Shown here: positions 24,437-33,296 of the stretch, in pieces
Position numbering within the stretch: position 1 is the first letter of the stretch
Layout of the letters: the number at the start of each line of letters is the position of its first letter
From: Acidobacteriota bacterium
GTDB lineage: Bacteria > Acidobacteriota > UBA4820 > DSQY01
Direction of reading: 5' to 3'
Assembly: GCA_040752915.1 (NCBI GenBank)
Contig: JBFMHB010000023.1
Coordinates: forward strand, 1-43,219
Length of the DNA stretch: 43,219 bases
The notes under the pieces: model-generated
What the model saw: the letters and a program-made list of their open reading frames with translations, nothing else
Database searches by the model: none
What the model was told of the DNA's origin: nothing
Program-made: the position numbers and the translations under genes

Positions 24437-25345
24437 TTACCTCAGCTTCTGAAGGAACTCGTCCAGGATGGCGTTGAAGGCCGTGGGGTCGTCCATCATG
24501 ATCCAGTGGCTCGTTCCCTGCACGATCCGGTACGGCAGGCCCGCCACGGCGTTATGGAGCGAAAAGGGCTTGGTGTTTTCCGGCGTGACAACGGTGAGCA
24601 TGGGTCCGCGGTACCTTTCCAGGGCGGGGACGGGGTCGTAGAGACTCAGGCTCATGATCGCTGCACGGACCGCCTCGGGGGTCGTGGAGGCGAAGGTCTT
24701 CAGCACCTGGTCGCGCACCTCAGGCTTCGCCGGCGCCAGCATCTCGCCCAGCCAGACGGGCCAGTACGCATCGTAGGATTCACTCGAAAAACCCTCCAGC
24801 CAGGACTCCATGCTCGCCCGCGGAATCTGATTGAGGGCGCCCACGGGGTCGTCGAAGAGGAGCCCGGCCACGCGGCCGGGATGGTCGCCCGCATACGCCC
24901 CGACGACGGCCCCCCCCAGGCTGTGGCCCACGAGGACGAACCTCTTCAAACCGAGGGCGTTCGCCACGGCCTCCACGTCCTCCGCAAAGCCTTGGGGCGC
25001 GTAGGCGCCCCGCGGGTCGGGCGAGGGGTCCGACTCCCCGTGGCCCCTCAGGTCCAGCGCGATGGCGCGACGCGTTTTCCGGAGGTGCTCGAGCTGGGCC
25101 GCCCAGACCCGGCGGTCGCCTCCGAGCCCGTGGACGAAAACGACGGGGATCCCGCCCCGTCCCCCGTCCTCCACGCGAAGCCGGCCCTCCGGCCCCTGCA
25201 CCCACAGCAGGCGGGGCGGTGCCCCGGGCGCCGGTGAGAGCCCCTCCCGGCCCACCGCGCCGCGGGGGGCGCAGGAGAAGAGCGTGAGGACGAGACAGAC
25301 CGCCGCACCGGCCCACGCCGCCGCTTGTTCCCGAGATCCGCGCAT
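24437..25345 (-). CDS. Lipoprotein alpha/beta hydrolase
   Basis: 302 residues from ATG 25345, chosen because GGAGG lies 8 nt before it; a GTG 18 nt further upstream would put the Shine-Dalgarno inside the gene. The N-terminal helix ends in the lipobox LFSC (C25), so it is probably an anchored lipoprotein. Alpha/beta hydrolase motifs: VVFVHGLGGDRRVW (oxyanion), the nucleophile elbow GHSLGGAVV, an Asp in YDPVPALERYRGPML and His in GTSHWIMMDDP. It hydrolyses an ester or a related bond; the substrate is unknown. Confidence 0.85.
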   Translation of the reverse strand: MRGSREQAAAWAGAAVCLVLTLFSCAPRGAVGREGLSPAPGAPPRLLWVQGPEGRLRVEDGGRGGIPVVFVHGLGGDRRVWAAQLEHLRKTRRAIALDLRGHGESDPSPDPRGAYAPQGFAEDVEAVANALGLKRFVLVGHSLGGAVVGAYAGDHPGRVAGLLFDDPVGALNQIPRASMESWLEGFSSESYDAYWPVWLGEMLAPAKPEVRDQVLKTFASTTPEAVRAAIMSLSLYDPVPALERYRGPMLTVVTPENTKPFSLHNAVAGLPYRIVQGTSHWIMMDDPTAFNAILDEFLQKLR

Positions 25346-25445
25346 CGATCGACCTCCACCCACAGCATACCTTGAAGCGTGATGAAAGGAAGCGGGGGCA
25401 CGGCGAACCGTGCCCCCGCGCCTTGGGCCATCCGTTGCGACGGGA

Positions 25446-28400
25446 TCAGGGCCTGGAGATGTCGGACCCGGCCGGCCTCGCCTTGTTGGGGTAGGGCGGG
25501 GGCGGAGGGACCTCCTGGGGGTTCTTGGTTACGAGGTCCATCAGGTATCCCAGCGCGGCGTCCAACTGGGCGTCCTTTCCCTTCAAGACCTCCCCGGGCA
25601 GGTTCTGCACCTCCACGTGGGGGTCCACGCCCCGTCCCTCGATGAGCCAGCGGCGGTCCAGCCCGTAAAGGCCGAACTGGGGAGGCGTGACGGTCCCACC
25701 GTCCACGAGGTCCTGGTGGGCCTCGATGCCGAAGGCGCCTCCCCAGGTCCTCATCCCGAAGATCTTGGCGAGTCCCTTGATCTTGACGGCTTCGGAGAAG
25801 AGTTCGCCGTCGCTGCCCGTGTCCTCGTTGATGAGGAGGGCGTAAGGGCCCCAGAACGCCGCCTCGGGGTTCAGGGAGGGCCTGCCTTCTCGGGGCTGGG
25901 TCACGGCCCAGACCTTTCGCTCCAGGTGATCGATGATCATGCCGCTGGTGAACCCGCCCCCGTTGTACCGGGCGTCCAGGAGGATGGCTTTCTTGTCGAT
26001 CTGGGGATAGAAGTACCGCGCGAACTCGATGAGGCCGTCCTCCATCATGCCGGGGAGGTGCACGTACCCCACGGCCCCCCCGGAGGCCTTGTCCACATAC
26101 GCCCGGTTGCGTTCCACCCACTCCCGGTAGCGCAGGGTCGCCTCGCTCCGAAGCGTCTTGACGCGGAAGGTGCGGGCGCCCTCCTTGGAGGGCCGGTCGT
26201 TCACCGTGAGGCGGACCGTCTTCCCCGCCTTGTTCTCGAAATACGCGTACAGGTTCGACGAGGGAGAGATCGTCTCCCCGTCCACGGCGATCAGGTATTG
26301 GCCCTCCCGGACAGGGAGGCCGGGCGCCCGGAGGGGCGACAGGTGGTCCGAGTCCCAGGGGTAGGAGGGGAGGATGTGGCGGATGACAGGGAACGCTCCG
26401 CCGTCGGACACTTCGAAATCGCATCCCAGAAGGCCGACGGTGGACCGCGGTCCCGAGTCCCCCAGGTCCCCACCGCTCACGTAGGTGTGGCCCGTGTTGA
26501 GTTCGGAGATCATCTCCCCGATGAGGTAGTTGAGGTCGGCCCGGTTTCCGCAGTTCGGAAGAAAGCGCCGGTACATGTCCCCCGTCTTCTTCCAGTCCAG
26601 GCCGTGGAGATTCGGGTCGTAGAACCAGTCGCGCTCGATGCGCCAGGCCTCGTCGAAGATCTGGCCGAACTCCGCCATCCGGTCCACCCGGACCTTCACG
26701 TCCGAAAGGTCCACGGCCTCATCGGGCTTGGCCTTCTGGCCGGTCCCCGACACGGAGAAGGTCCCCTTGGATCGAACCACCATCTTTTTCCGGTCCGCCG
26801 AAAGGTGGTAGTTCTCGACGCCCGAGGTCACGCTCTCGGCCTTCTTCTCGGAAAGATCGTAGGCCATGAGGTCACAGGACGTTTCGTTGGCGTCGGTGAC
26901 GGTCTGGTACTTGAGGAACTCGGGCTCGGTCTTGGAAAGGAAGAGAAATCCCGACTCCGTGGCCTCGAGCCGGAAGTAGTTGCCGGGTTCCACTCCCTCG
27001 ACGGGCAGGACGCGTTCGGCCAATCCGGCGAGGTCGATGGACGGCCCCGAGGGCATTCCCGGCTTGGCCTTCTCCTTGGAGTTCTTGTCCTTGGCCTCGG
27101 CGGAGGGCTCCGAGGCCTCGAACTCCGGACTGAAGGGAGACGGAGTTCCGGCCTTGAGGACGGCCAGGAAAGGCGAGGCCATGTTCAAGAAGACGTGGTC
27201 CTGGCCCACCGTCCCCATGACCGGATGAAAGGCCCGGTCCGAGAGGAAGTAGAGGTATTTCCCCCCCGGATCGAAGGAGGGGCTCCAGGAGTTGGCCATG
27301 CCGTCGGTCAGCGGTGTGGACTTGGCCGAGTCCAGGCTGTAGAGGTAGATGGCCTCGTACGTGTTTTCGAGCTTCTTGGTGTAGGCGATCCAGCGGGAAT
27401 CGGGAGAGAAGGTGAAATCCTGGATGCCCCACCGTTCCCACCCATCGTCGTATTCGCCCCGGTCGATCACCGTGATCTTGCCCGTCGCCGCTTCCACGAG
27501 ATTGAGTTTCATGAACTTGTCGGAGAAGAGGAGCCACTTGGAGTCGGGCGACCACGTCAGGCGCATCCGGAATCCGAGGCCGCCCGTGGTGAGGGGCTTC
27601 CAGGGCATGAGCCCCTCCGCGTCGGCGAGATAGACCTCCTCCTCGCCGGTCCGGTCCGAGAGGAAGGCCACGCGCGTTCCGTCCGGAGACCAGACGGGAT
27701 CCTTCTCGCGCGAGCCGGAGGCGCGGGTCAGGTTCACGGGCTCTCCCCTCTTCTTGTCCACGGGGACGGACAGGATCTCCCCCCGGTATTCATACAGAAG
27801 CCGGGAGCCGTCGGGGCTCAGGCCGAAGGCGCCGTGGCCGGCTTTCGCGGCGACGAATTCGGAACGGATCGGAACGCGGTCGCTGGGGATCCGGATGTCG
27901 ACCTTCCGGACGGCACCCGAGGCGAGATCCAGGAGGTGGAGGCTCTCGGCGTACTGGAAAACGATGGCGCCGGGCCCCGAGGAGGGGTACTTCACGTCGT
28001 AATCGGTGTAGTGGGTGAGCGCCCGGACCTCCCCCGTCCCCACGTCGTAGCGGAAGAGGTTCATGGTGCCGGCCTCCCGGTCGGACGCGAAGTAGATGGC
28101 CTGGCCTTCCCACATGGGGAAGTTGTCGATGCCTTTCCACGGAGCGATCACGCGGAAGTCGGCCTTCTCGAGGCTGCCCATCCAGATTTCCTGGGCGTCC
28201 CCGCCCTGGTGCCGCTTCCACGTGGCGTTTTCGTTGGAGAGCCGGCAGTAGGCCAGGCTCTTCCCGTCGGGGGAAAGGGCCGCGAGTCCGGCGCGGTCCA
28301 CGGGGAGTTTTCTTTCGGTCCCGCCTTCCGCCGGAACGGCATACACCTGCTCTCCTCGGAAGGGATACTCCCTTCGGGAGCGGAAGAGGACCGAAGCCCC

Positions 28401-28754
28401 GTCCGGCGTCCATCCCAGAACCAGATCCGGGGCCGGATGGTAGGTGAGACGCACCGGCGGGCTCCCCGCCGCGTCCATCACGTACACGTCCACCCCGCCG
28501 TCGTACTGACCCGTGAACGCGATCCGCCTTCCGTCGGGGCTGAACTTCGCGTACCGCTCGGCGCCCTCGTCCCGGGTGAGACGGGAAGCGTCCCCCCCTC
28601 GAGTGGAGGCGGTCCACAGGTCGTCCTCGTAGGTGAACACCAGCCGGTCTTCATGCACGTCCGCCAGGCGCATGAGGTGGCTTTCACCCGTCTGCGCACC
28701 GGCCGCCATCCCCGCGGCCAACAGGAGCGCCGCGGCGTAAAGAGGATTTCTCAT
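25446..28754 (-). CDS. Secreted tricorn-like S41 peptidase
   Basis: 1102 residues with a signal peptide (about 1-20, ending GMAAGAQ). In order: PD40/WD-like repeats forming two propellers (TRGGDASRLTRDEG, FSPDGRRIAFTG, WSPDGTRVAFLSD and others) to about 640; a tricorn core segment (WRIERDWFYDPNLHGLDW); a PDZ domain; and the S41 catalytic domain. The latter contains SELNTGHTYV with the catalytic His and YNGGGFTSGMI with the probable nucleophilic Ser. Tricorn cuts peptides from larger proteases into short products. Bacterial secreted homologues probably digest extracellular or periplasmic peptides. The stop is at 25446; the nearest gene on the same strand is 70 nt upstream. Confidence 0.9.
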   Translation of the reverse strand: MRNPLYAAALLLAAGMAAGAQTGESHLMRLADVHEDRLVFTYEDDLWTASTRGGDASRLTRDEGAERYAKFSPDGRRIAFTGQYDGGVDVYVMDAAGSPPVRLTYHPAPDLVLGWTPDGASVLFRSRREYPFRGEQVYAVPAEGGTERKLPVDRAGLAALSPDGKSLAYCRLSNENATWKRHQGGDAQEIWMGSLEKADFRVIAPWKGIDNFPMWEGQAIYFASDREAGTMNLFRYDVGTGEVRALTHYTDYDVKYPSSGPGAIVFQYAESLHLLDLASGAVRKVDIRIPSDRVPIRSEFVAAKAGHGAFGLSPDGSRLLYEYRGEILSVPVDKKRGEPVNLTRASGSREKDPVWSPDGTRVAFLSDRTGEEEVYLADAEGLMPWKPLTTGGLGFRMRLTWSPDSKWLLFSDKFMKLNLVEAATGKITVIDRGEYDDGWERWGIQDFTFSPDSRWIAYTKKLENTYEAIYLYSLDSAKSTPLTDGMANSWSPSFDPGGKYLYFLSDRAFHPVMGTVGQDHVFLNMASPFLAVLKAGTPSPFSPEFEASEPSAEAKDKNSKEKAKPGMPSGPSIDLAGLAERVLPVEGVEPGNYFRLEATESGFLFLSKTEPEFLKYQTVTDANETSCDLMAYDLSEKKAESVTSGVENYHLSADRKKMVVRSKGTFSVSGTGQKAKPDEAVDLSDVKVRVDRMAEFGQIFDEAWRIERDWFYDPNLHGLDWKKTGDMYRRFLPNCGNRADLNYLIGEMISELNTGHTYVSGGDLGDSGPRSTVGLLGCDFEVSDGGAFPVIRHILPSYPWDSDHLSPLRAPGLPVREGQYLIAVDGETISPSSNLYAYFENKAGKTVRLTVNDRPSKEGARTFRVKTLRSEATLRYREWVERNRAYVDKASGGAVGYVHLPGMMEDGLIEFARYFYPQIDKKAILLDARYNGGGFTSGMIIDHLERKVWAVTQPREGRPSLNPEAAFWGPYALLINEDTGSDGELFSEAVKIKGLAKIFGMRTWGGAFGIEAHQDLVDGGTVTPPQFGLYGLDRRWLIEGRGVDPHVEVQNLPGEVLKGKDAQLDAALGYLMDLVTKNPQEVPPPPPYPNKARPAGSDISRP

Positions 28755-28824
28755 CGCCTACTCCTCCATCGGTTTCGTAAGGGTCCCTAGGTTTTCGTCG
28801 GGGATGCACCCACCCCCCGGTGCT

Positions 28825-29232
28825 TTACGGGCGCACGGCCCGCTTTGTTTCGGCCCCGGGTCTTGGCCGCGGGGGGACGGAGGAACTCGAACGGCCGGCC
28901 GCCATGAGGAGCGCCCCAGCCAGCAGGGAGGGCAACACCGTGAGGGAAAAAGCGAGGAAGAAGTCCCGGGCGTAGACGCCGGGTCGAAGCCCCACGCCGA
29001 GGGAGGCGAGGGAGGCGCCGAGGAGGAGGAGGACCCCCGTTTCGCGGGGCCACCGCACCCCCAGGAAAACGGCGAGAAGGAGGACCGCCGGGGCGCCCGC
29101 CAAGACAAGGGCATCGTAAAACCCGGAGGGGGGCACCACCGGGGCCGAAGGCCCCTTCTGCGCGATCCAGAGAGCCCAGCCCGCCGCGGCGACCGCCGCC
29201 GCCGTCAATCCCGCCGCCTTGGTCCCCGCCAT
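28825..29232 (-). CDS. Small membrane protein of unknown function
   Basis: 135 residues from ATG 29232, preceded by AGGAGAGG. Four hydrophobic segments (about 8-24, 39-57, 63-80 and 88-108) are followed by a short basic, proline-rich tail. No family is recognised. It is read away from the SPFH gene, whose promoter lies in the space between them. Confidence 0.6.
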   Translation of the reverse strand: MAGTKAAGLTAAAVAAAGWALWIAQKGPSAPVVPPSGFYDALVLAGAPAVLLLAVFLGVRWPRETGVLLLLGASLASLGVGLRPGVYARDFFLAFSLTVLPSLLAGALLMAAGRSSSSVPPRPRPGAETKRAVRP

Positions 29233-29303
29233 GGTCCGCCTCTCCTGCTCGAGTGTACACGGGGGCCTTCTCGGAAGAAATGCGGGGCCGGCCAGGAAAG
29301 CCC

Positions 29304-29332
29304 TTGACAAGACGATTTCATGGTGATATCAT
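29304..29332 (+). promoter_or_regulatory. Strong sigma70 promoter of the SPFH-RHH operon
   Basis: TTGACA at 29304-29309 and TATCAT at 29327-29332 with a 17-bp spacer, 31 nt before ATG 29363. The -35 box is a perfect consensus, the best-looking promoter in the window. Confidence 0.75.
29324..29331. promoter_or_regulatory. TGATATCA palindrome overlapping the -10 box
   Basis: An 8-bp palindrome covers five of the six -10 positions. Its position suits a repressor, and the operon's own second gene encodes a ribbon-helix-helix DNA-binding protein, a class that often represses its own operon. This link is inferred. Confidence 0.4.
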
Positions 29333-29362
29333 TTTGATCGCACACAAGAGGAGACGCTGGCC

Positions 29363-30256
29363 ATGTCGAACGAGAGACCGTATCTGCCGCAGTCGGGTTG
29401 GTTCATGGTGATTCTCGACGTTCTTCTGTTCGCCCTCACGCTTCCCGTCTTTCTCCGGGGCGTTTTCCTTCTGTCCCAGAACCAAACGGGTCCAGGGATC
29501 TCCCTGGTGATCGTCGCCATGATCCTCCTTTTCCTGGCCATTCTGGCCACCAAGGGCTTTCTGATCCTCCAGCCGAACGAGGCCGCCGTCATCGTCCTCT
29601 TCGGAGACTACAAGGGATCGGTCAAGCGCAACGGGTTCTTCTGGGTCAACCCCTTCGCCACCCAGAAGAAGATCTCCCTTCGCTTCCACAACCTCAATTC
29701 GGAGAAGTTGAAGGTGAACGACAGCGCGGCCAACCCCATCGAGATCGCCGCCGTCGTCGTCTGGAAGGTGGAGGACACCTTCGCGGCCTGCTTCCAGGTG
29801 GAACACTACGTGGAGTACGTGACGGTGCAGAGCGAATCGGCCCTGAGGCATCTGGCCAGCTCGTACCCCTACGACGCCTGGGAAGAGGAAGGGGCCGTCA
29901 TTTCCCTGCGCGGCAACCTCGACGAGGTCTCGGGCGCCCTGGAGAAGGAACTCCAGGCCCGCCTGGACAAGGCGGGGGTGCGGGTGGTGGAGGCGCGCCT
30001 CAGCCACCTGGCCTACGCGCCGGAAATCGCCGAGGCCATGCTCAAGCGCCAGCAGGCCTCCGCCGTCATCGCCGCCCGCCAGAAGATCGTCGAGGGCGCC
30101 GTCGGAATGGTGCAGATGGCCCTTCACCGCCTGGGGGCGGAAGGGATCGTCCAGCTCGACGAGGAGCGCAAGGCCCAGATGGTCTCGAACCTTCTCGTGG
30201 TGCTGTGCGGGGAGCGGGAGGCCCATCCGGTGATCAACGCGGGCACGCTCTACTAG
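29363..30256 (+). CDS. SPFH/band-7 domain membrane protein
   Basis: 297 residues. Two hydrophobic segments at about 14-33 and 46-65 are followed by an SPFH domain ([51 protein letters not shown]) and a helical stretch ([32 protein letters not shown]). It belongs to the group of stomatin-like proteins often encoded next to an Arc-type regulator. It probably forms ring-like membrane assemblies. ATG 29363 has GAGGAG upstream. It is followed by the RHH gene after 9 nt. Confidence 0.9.
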   Translation: MSNERPYLPQSGWFMVILDVLLFALTLPVFLRGVFLLSQNQTGPGISLVIVAMILLFLAILATKGFLILQPNEAAVIVLFGDYKGSVKRNGFFWVNPFATQKKISLRFHNLNSEKLKVNDSAANPIEIAAVVVWKVEDTFAACFQVEHYVEYVTVQSESALRHLASSYPYDAWEEEGAVISLRGNLDEVSGALEKELQARLDKAGVRVVEARLSHLAYAPEIAEAMLKRQQASAVIAARQKIVEGAVGMVQMALHRLGAEGIVQLDEERKAQMVSNLLVVLCGEREAHPVINAGTLY

Positions 30257-30265
30257 GAGGCCCCC

Positions 30266-30475
30266 GTGCCCAGGAAAGCCTTTCTGCTCCGGCTGAGCCC
30301 CGAACTCTGGGAGGAGGTGAACCGCTGGGCCTCCGACGAACTCCGGAGCGTGAACGGGCAGATCGAATACATTCTGAGACGAGCGGTGGAGGAGCGCCGA
30401 AGACGGCGCTCCGCCCCGCTGGAGGAGGGCCCCGGCGGGGAGGAGCGCCTTGCCCCGCCCCACCGGGAAGGTTAG
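30266..30475 (+). CDS. Ribbon-helix-helix (Arc-like) DNA-binding protein
   Basis: 69 residues. The N-terminal ~45 form an Arc/MetJ-type fold: strand KAFLLRLSPE, helix LWEEVNRWASDELRS, turn VNGQIEYILRRAVEERRR. The C-terminal ~20 residues are a disordered Gly/Glu/Pro tail. It starts at GTG with AGGAGG at 30255-30260, overlapping the SPFH stop. No toxin gene accompanies it, so an antitoxin role is less likely than repression of its own operon. Confidence 0.8.
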   Translation: MPRKAFLLRLSPELWEEVNRWASDELRSVNGQIEYILRRAVEERRRRRSAPLEEGPGGEERLAPPHREG

Positions 30476-30538
30476 AGTGGGCGGCGAGCCCGGCCGCCGG
30501 TGGCCCACCTCCGCCGGCCCCCTCTCGAGGAGCCCCCC

Positions 30539-33277
30539 ATGCACTTCTTGCGCACCGTGATCCGTACCGCCCTTCTCCTGGCCCTCGCCGCCGTGGATCT
30601 TTCGGCCCAGAACGCCCCGTGCGAAACGTTCACCCTCTCCAACGGCCTCACCGTGATCCTCCACGAAGACCACCGGCTCCCCCAGGCCACCGTGAACCTC
30701 TGGTACGGAGTCGGCTCCAAGGACGAGGCCCAGGGCCGCACGGGATTTGCCCACCTTTTCGAACACCTCATGTTCATGGGCACCGGGCGGGCGCCGGGCA
30801 ACCGCTTCGACGTGCTGATGGAAAACGGAGGCGGAGCCAACAACGCCTCCACCAGCAGCGACCGCACCAACTACTACTCGTGGGGGCCCTCCAGCCTCCT
30901 TCCCACCCTCCTCTGGCTGGAGGCGGATCGCATGGAGGGCCTGGGCAAGGCCATGACCCAGGAGAAACTGGACCTCCAGCGCAGCGTCGTGAGGAACGAG
31001 CGGCGCCAGAGCTACGAGAACGCCCCTTACGGCCGCGCCTTCCTCGCCGTGCCCGCAGCGCTGTACCCCGAAGGCCACCCCTACCGCCACCCGGTCATCG
31101 GAAGCCACGAGGACCTCGAGGCGGCCACCCTCCAGGACGTGAAGGACTTTTTCGCCACCTACTACGTTCCCTCCAACGCCACCCTCGTGGTGGCGGGCGA
31201 CTTCGACCCCTCCGCCGTTCGAGACCTCGTGACCCGGCTCTTCGGAGCCGTTCCCGCCGCCCCGATCCCCCCACGGCTGACGGCGCCCGAGCCCGCCCTG
31301 AAGGGCGAGGTGCGGAGGCTCCTCCTGGACCAGGTGGAGTTTCCCCGTCTCTTCCTCGTCTGGCCCTCTCCGGCCGCCTACTCCGAAGGGGACGCCCCCA
31401 TGGACCTCGCCGCCATGGCCCTGGGGGATGGGGCCGCCTCCCGCCTCCATCGCCGCCTGGTCCTCGACGAACGGATGGCCCAGGAGGTGAACGTGTACCA
31501 GGACTCGAGACGGCTTAACGGCGAGTTCACGGTAGACGTCATCGCCTCCCAGGGGGGCGATCTGGAGCGCATCAAACGAATCGTCCTGGAGGAGATCCAC
31601 CTCCTCAAAAGGGAAGGCCCCTCGGAAGCCGAATTGAAGCGGGCCAAGGCGAAGATCGAGGCTCGTTTCCTGCGCCGGATGGAGAGCCTCCAGGAGCGCG
31701 CGGACCAGATCAACGCCTACCAGTGGGCCTTCGGAGACCCCGACTCCTTCCGCAGAGACCTCCGCCGGTGGCTGGATGTGTCGGGTGCGGAGGTTCGATT
31801 CTGGTGCGGGAAGGTGTTCGGGGAAGGGCGCCTGGACCTGAGGGTCCTTCCCGAGGGGACCGCCTCCGATCCCGCGGTCCTCGACGCCATGCCTCCGGCC
31901 TTTCCAGAGAAGGCCGTCCGGCTTCCCGTTCCGGTGGAGATGGACCTCGAGTGCGGCGCGCGCCTCTACGTCGTGCCTCGCCCTGGCACGGGGCTCGTTT
32001 CGGGCGCGGCGGTGGCAAGGGGCGGCGAGAGCCTCTTCCCGCCCACCCAGGCCGGCCTGGCCTCCCTGACCGCCACGCTCTTGACCTCGGGCGCGGGGGG
32101 CCGGGACGCGGCCGCGTTTGCGGATGCACTGGACGACCTGGGCGCCTCCGTCGAAGCCCGGTCTGCATGGAGGGATCTCACGGTCACGGTCGAGGGTCTC
32201 GCCAACCGCCTCGGCCCCACCCTCGACCTCTTTGCCGACGCCCTGCTTCGGCCCACGCTCGCCGACGCGGACTTCGAGCGGGAAAGGGCCCAGGCCCTGG
32301 ATTCGGTGCGTGCGCGTCCCGAGAACCCCCAACGCGTGGCGAGCCTCGTGGCGAGGGCCGCCGTCTTCGGCCGCGAGGACCCGCGAGGAAGACCCCCGGA
32401 GGGCTTCGAGGAGACGCTCTTGGCCCTCTCTCCCGCCGATGCGCGGTCGGCTCACCGAAGCCTGATCCAGCCCTCCCGTTGCCGGTTTGTCTTCGCCGGG
32501 GACGTGGAGCCCTCCCTTTTGAAGGCCGAGCTGGACCGGCGTCTGGCGGGCTGGAAGGCTTCCTACGGACCCGCCCCAGACGACCCTCCCGCCGTGGAGG
32601 CCAAAGGGCGGCTGATCCTGGTGGACCGGCCCGGTGCCCCTCAGACGTATCTGCTGTGCATGAGGCCCACGGCTCCTCCCTCGAACGAGACGGACCGGGC
32701 GGCGCGGGCCTGCGCCACGACGGTGCTCGGGGGCACCTTCACGAGCCGGCTCATGCAGAACATCCGTGAGAAGCACGGCTTCTCCTACGGCGCCCGAAGC
32801 CTCCTCATCGAGGAGGGGGGCCAGGGATGGCTCCTGGCCTACTCGGCCGTGCAGACGGAAGTGACCGGCAAGGCCCTTGTGGAATTCCGGCGGGAATTCG
32901 ACCGCCTGGCTTCGGGGGACGTGACGGAGGAGGAGGCGGCCAAGGCCGCGCGCTCTCTCCGATTCGACCTTCTCGCCGCGGCCGAAACGGCGGGAGGTCT
33001 CGCCGGTGCCCTGTCGGACGCTCTCTCGGCGGGGCGCCCGGTCAACGCCCTCCCCTCCGCGAACGCCGCGCTCGAAGCCCTCGAACCCGGAGCGGTGAAT
33101 GTGGCCGCCCGATTGGGGTTGTTCGATTGGAACTCGCTGACGGTCGTTCTCGTGGGGGACCGGGCCGCCGTCCTGCCCCAGCTTCGGGAGGCCGGACTCC
33201 CCGAACCCGAATCCTGGGACCCCGAGGGGAAGCCCCTGACCCCCCGCACCCCATCCGGCCTTCCGAACGCGCGGTGA
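30539..33277 (+). CDS. Secreted M16 zinc metallopeptidase
   Basis: 912 residues from ATG 30539 (GAGGAG upstream), giving a proper signal peptide to about residue 24 (DLSAQ). The inverted zinc motif HLFEH is at 72-76 and the third ligand is E154 in NERRQSYEN. The protein has the two clamshell halves in one chain, like pitrilysin/PqqL. The second half (from about 475) lacks a zinc motif, as expected. It ends with the typical NIREKHGFSYGARS substrate-binding block. It degrades peptides in the periplasm. It ends 20 nt before ispG. Confidence 0.92.
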   Translation: MHFLRTVIRTALLLALAAVDLSAQNAPCETFTLSNGLTVILHEDHRLPQATVNLWYGVGSKDEAQGRTGFAHLFEHLMFMGTGRAPGNRFDVLMENGGGANNASTSSDRTNYYSWGPSSLLPTLLWLEADRMEGLGKAMTQEKLDLQRSVVRNERRQSYENAPYGRAFLAVPAALYPEGHPYRHPVIGSHEDLEAATLQDVKDFFATYYVPSNATLVVAGDFDPSAVRDLVTRLFGAVPAAPIPPRLTAPEPALKGEVRRLLLDQVEFPRLFLVWPSPAAYSEGDAPMDLAAMALGDGAASRLHRRLVLDERMAQEVNVYQDSRRLNGEFTVDVIASQGGDLERIKRIVLEEIHLLKREGPSEAELKRAKAKIEARFLRRMESLQERADQINAYQWAFGDPDSFRRDLRRWLDVSGAEVRFWCGKVFGEGRLDLRVLPEGTASDPAVLDAMPPAFPEKAVRLPVPVEMDLECGARLYVVPRPGTGLVSGAAVARGGESLFPPTQAGLASLTATLLTSGAGGRDAAAFADALDDLGASVEARSAWRDLTVTVEGLANRLGPTLDLFADALLRPTLADADFERERAQALDSVRARPENPQRVASLVARAAVFGREDPRGRPPEGFEETLLALSPADARSAHRSLIQPSRCRFVFAGDVEPSLLKAELDRRLAGWKASYGPAPDDPPAVEAKGRLILVDRPGAPQTYLLCMRPTAPPSNETDRAARACATTVLGGTFTSRLMQNIREKHGFSYGARSLLIEEGGQGWLLAYSAVQTEVTGKALVEFRREFDRLASGDVTEEEAAKAARSLRFDLLAAAETAGGLAGALSDALSAGRPVNALPSANAALEALEPGAVNVAARLGLFDWNSLTVVLVGDRAAVLPQLREAGLPEPESWDPEGKPLTPRTPSGLPNAR

Positions 33278-33296
33278 GAAACAGGAGAGGATAGAG

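Noticed and set aside
25410-28790. 1126-residue open frame on the plus strand
   Set aside because: It is the antisense shadow of the tricorn peptidase gene, has no domain and consists of low-complexity Gly/Val/Arg-rich sequence from GC-rich codons.
30266-30475. Antitoxin of a toxin-antitoxin pair
   Set aside because: No small toxin gene lies next to it; the partner is an SPFH membrane protein.
29318-32776. 1152-residue open frame on the minus strand
   Set aside because: Antisense to the SPFH, RHH and M16 genes, with no recognisable motif and a biased composition.
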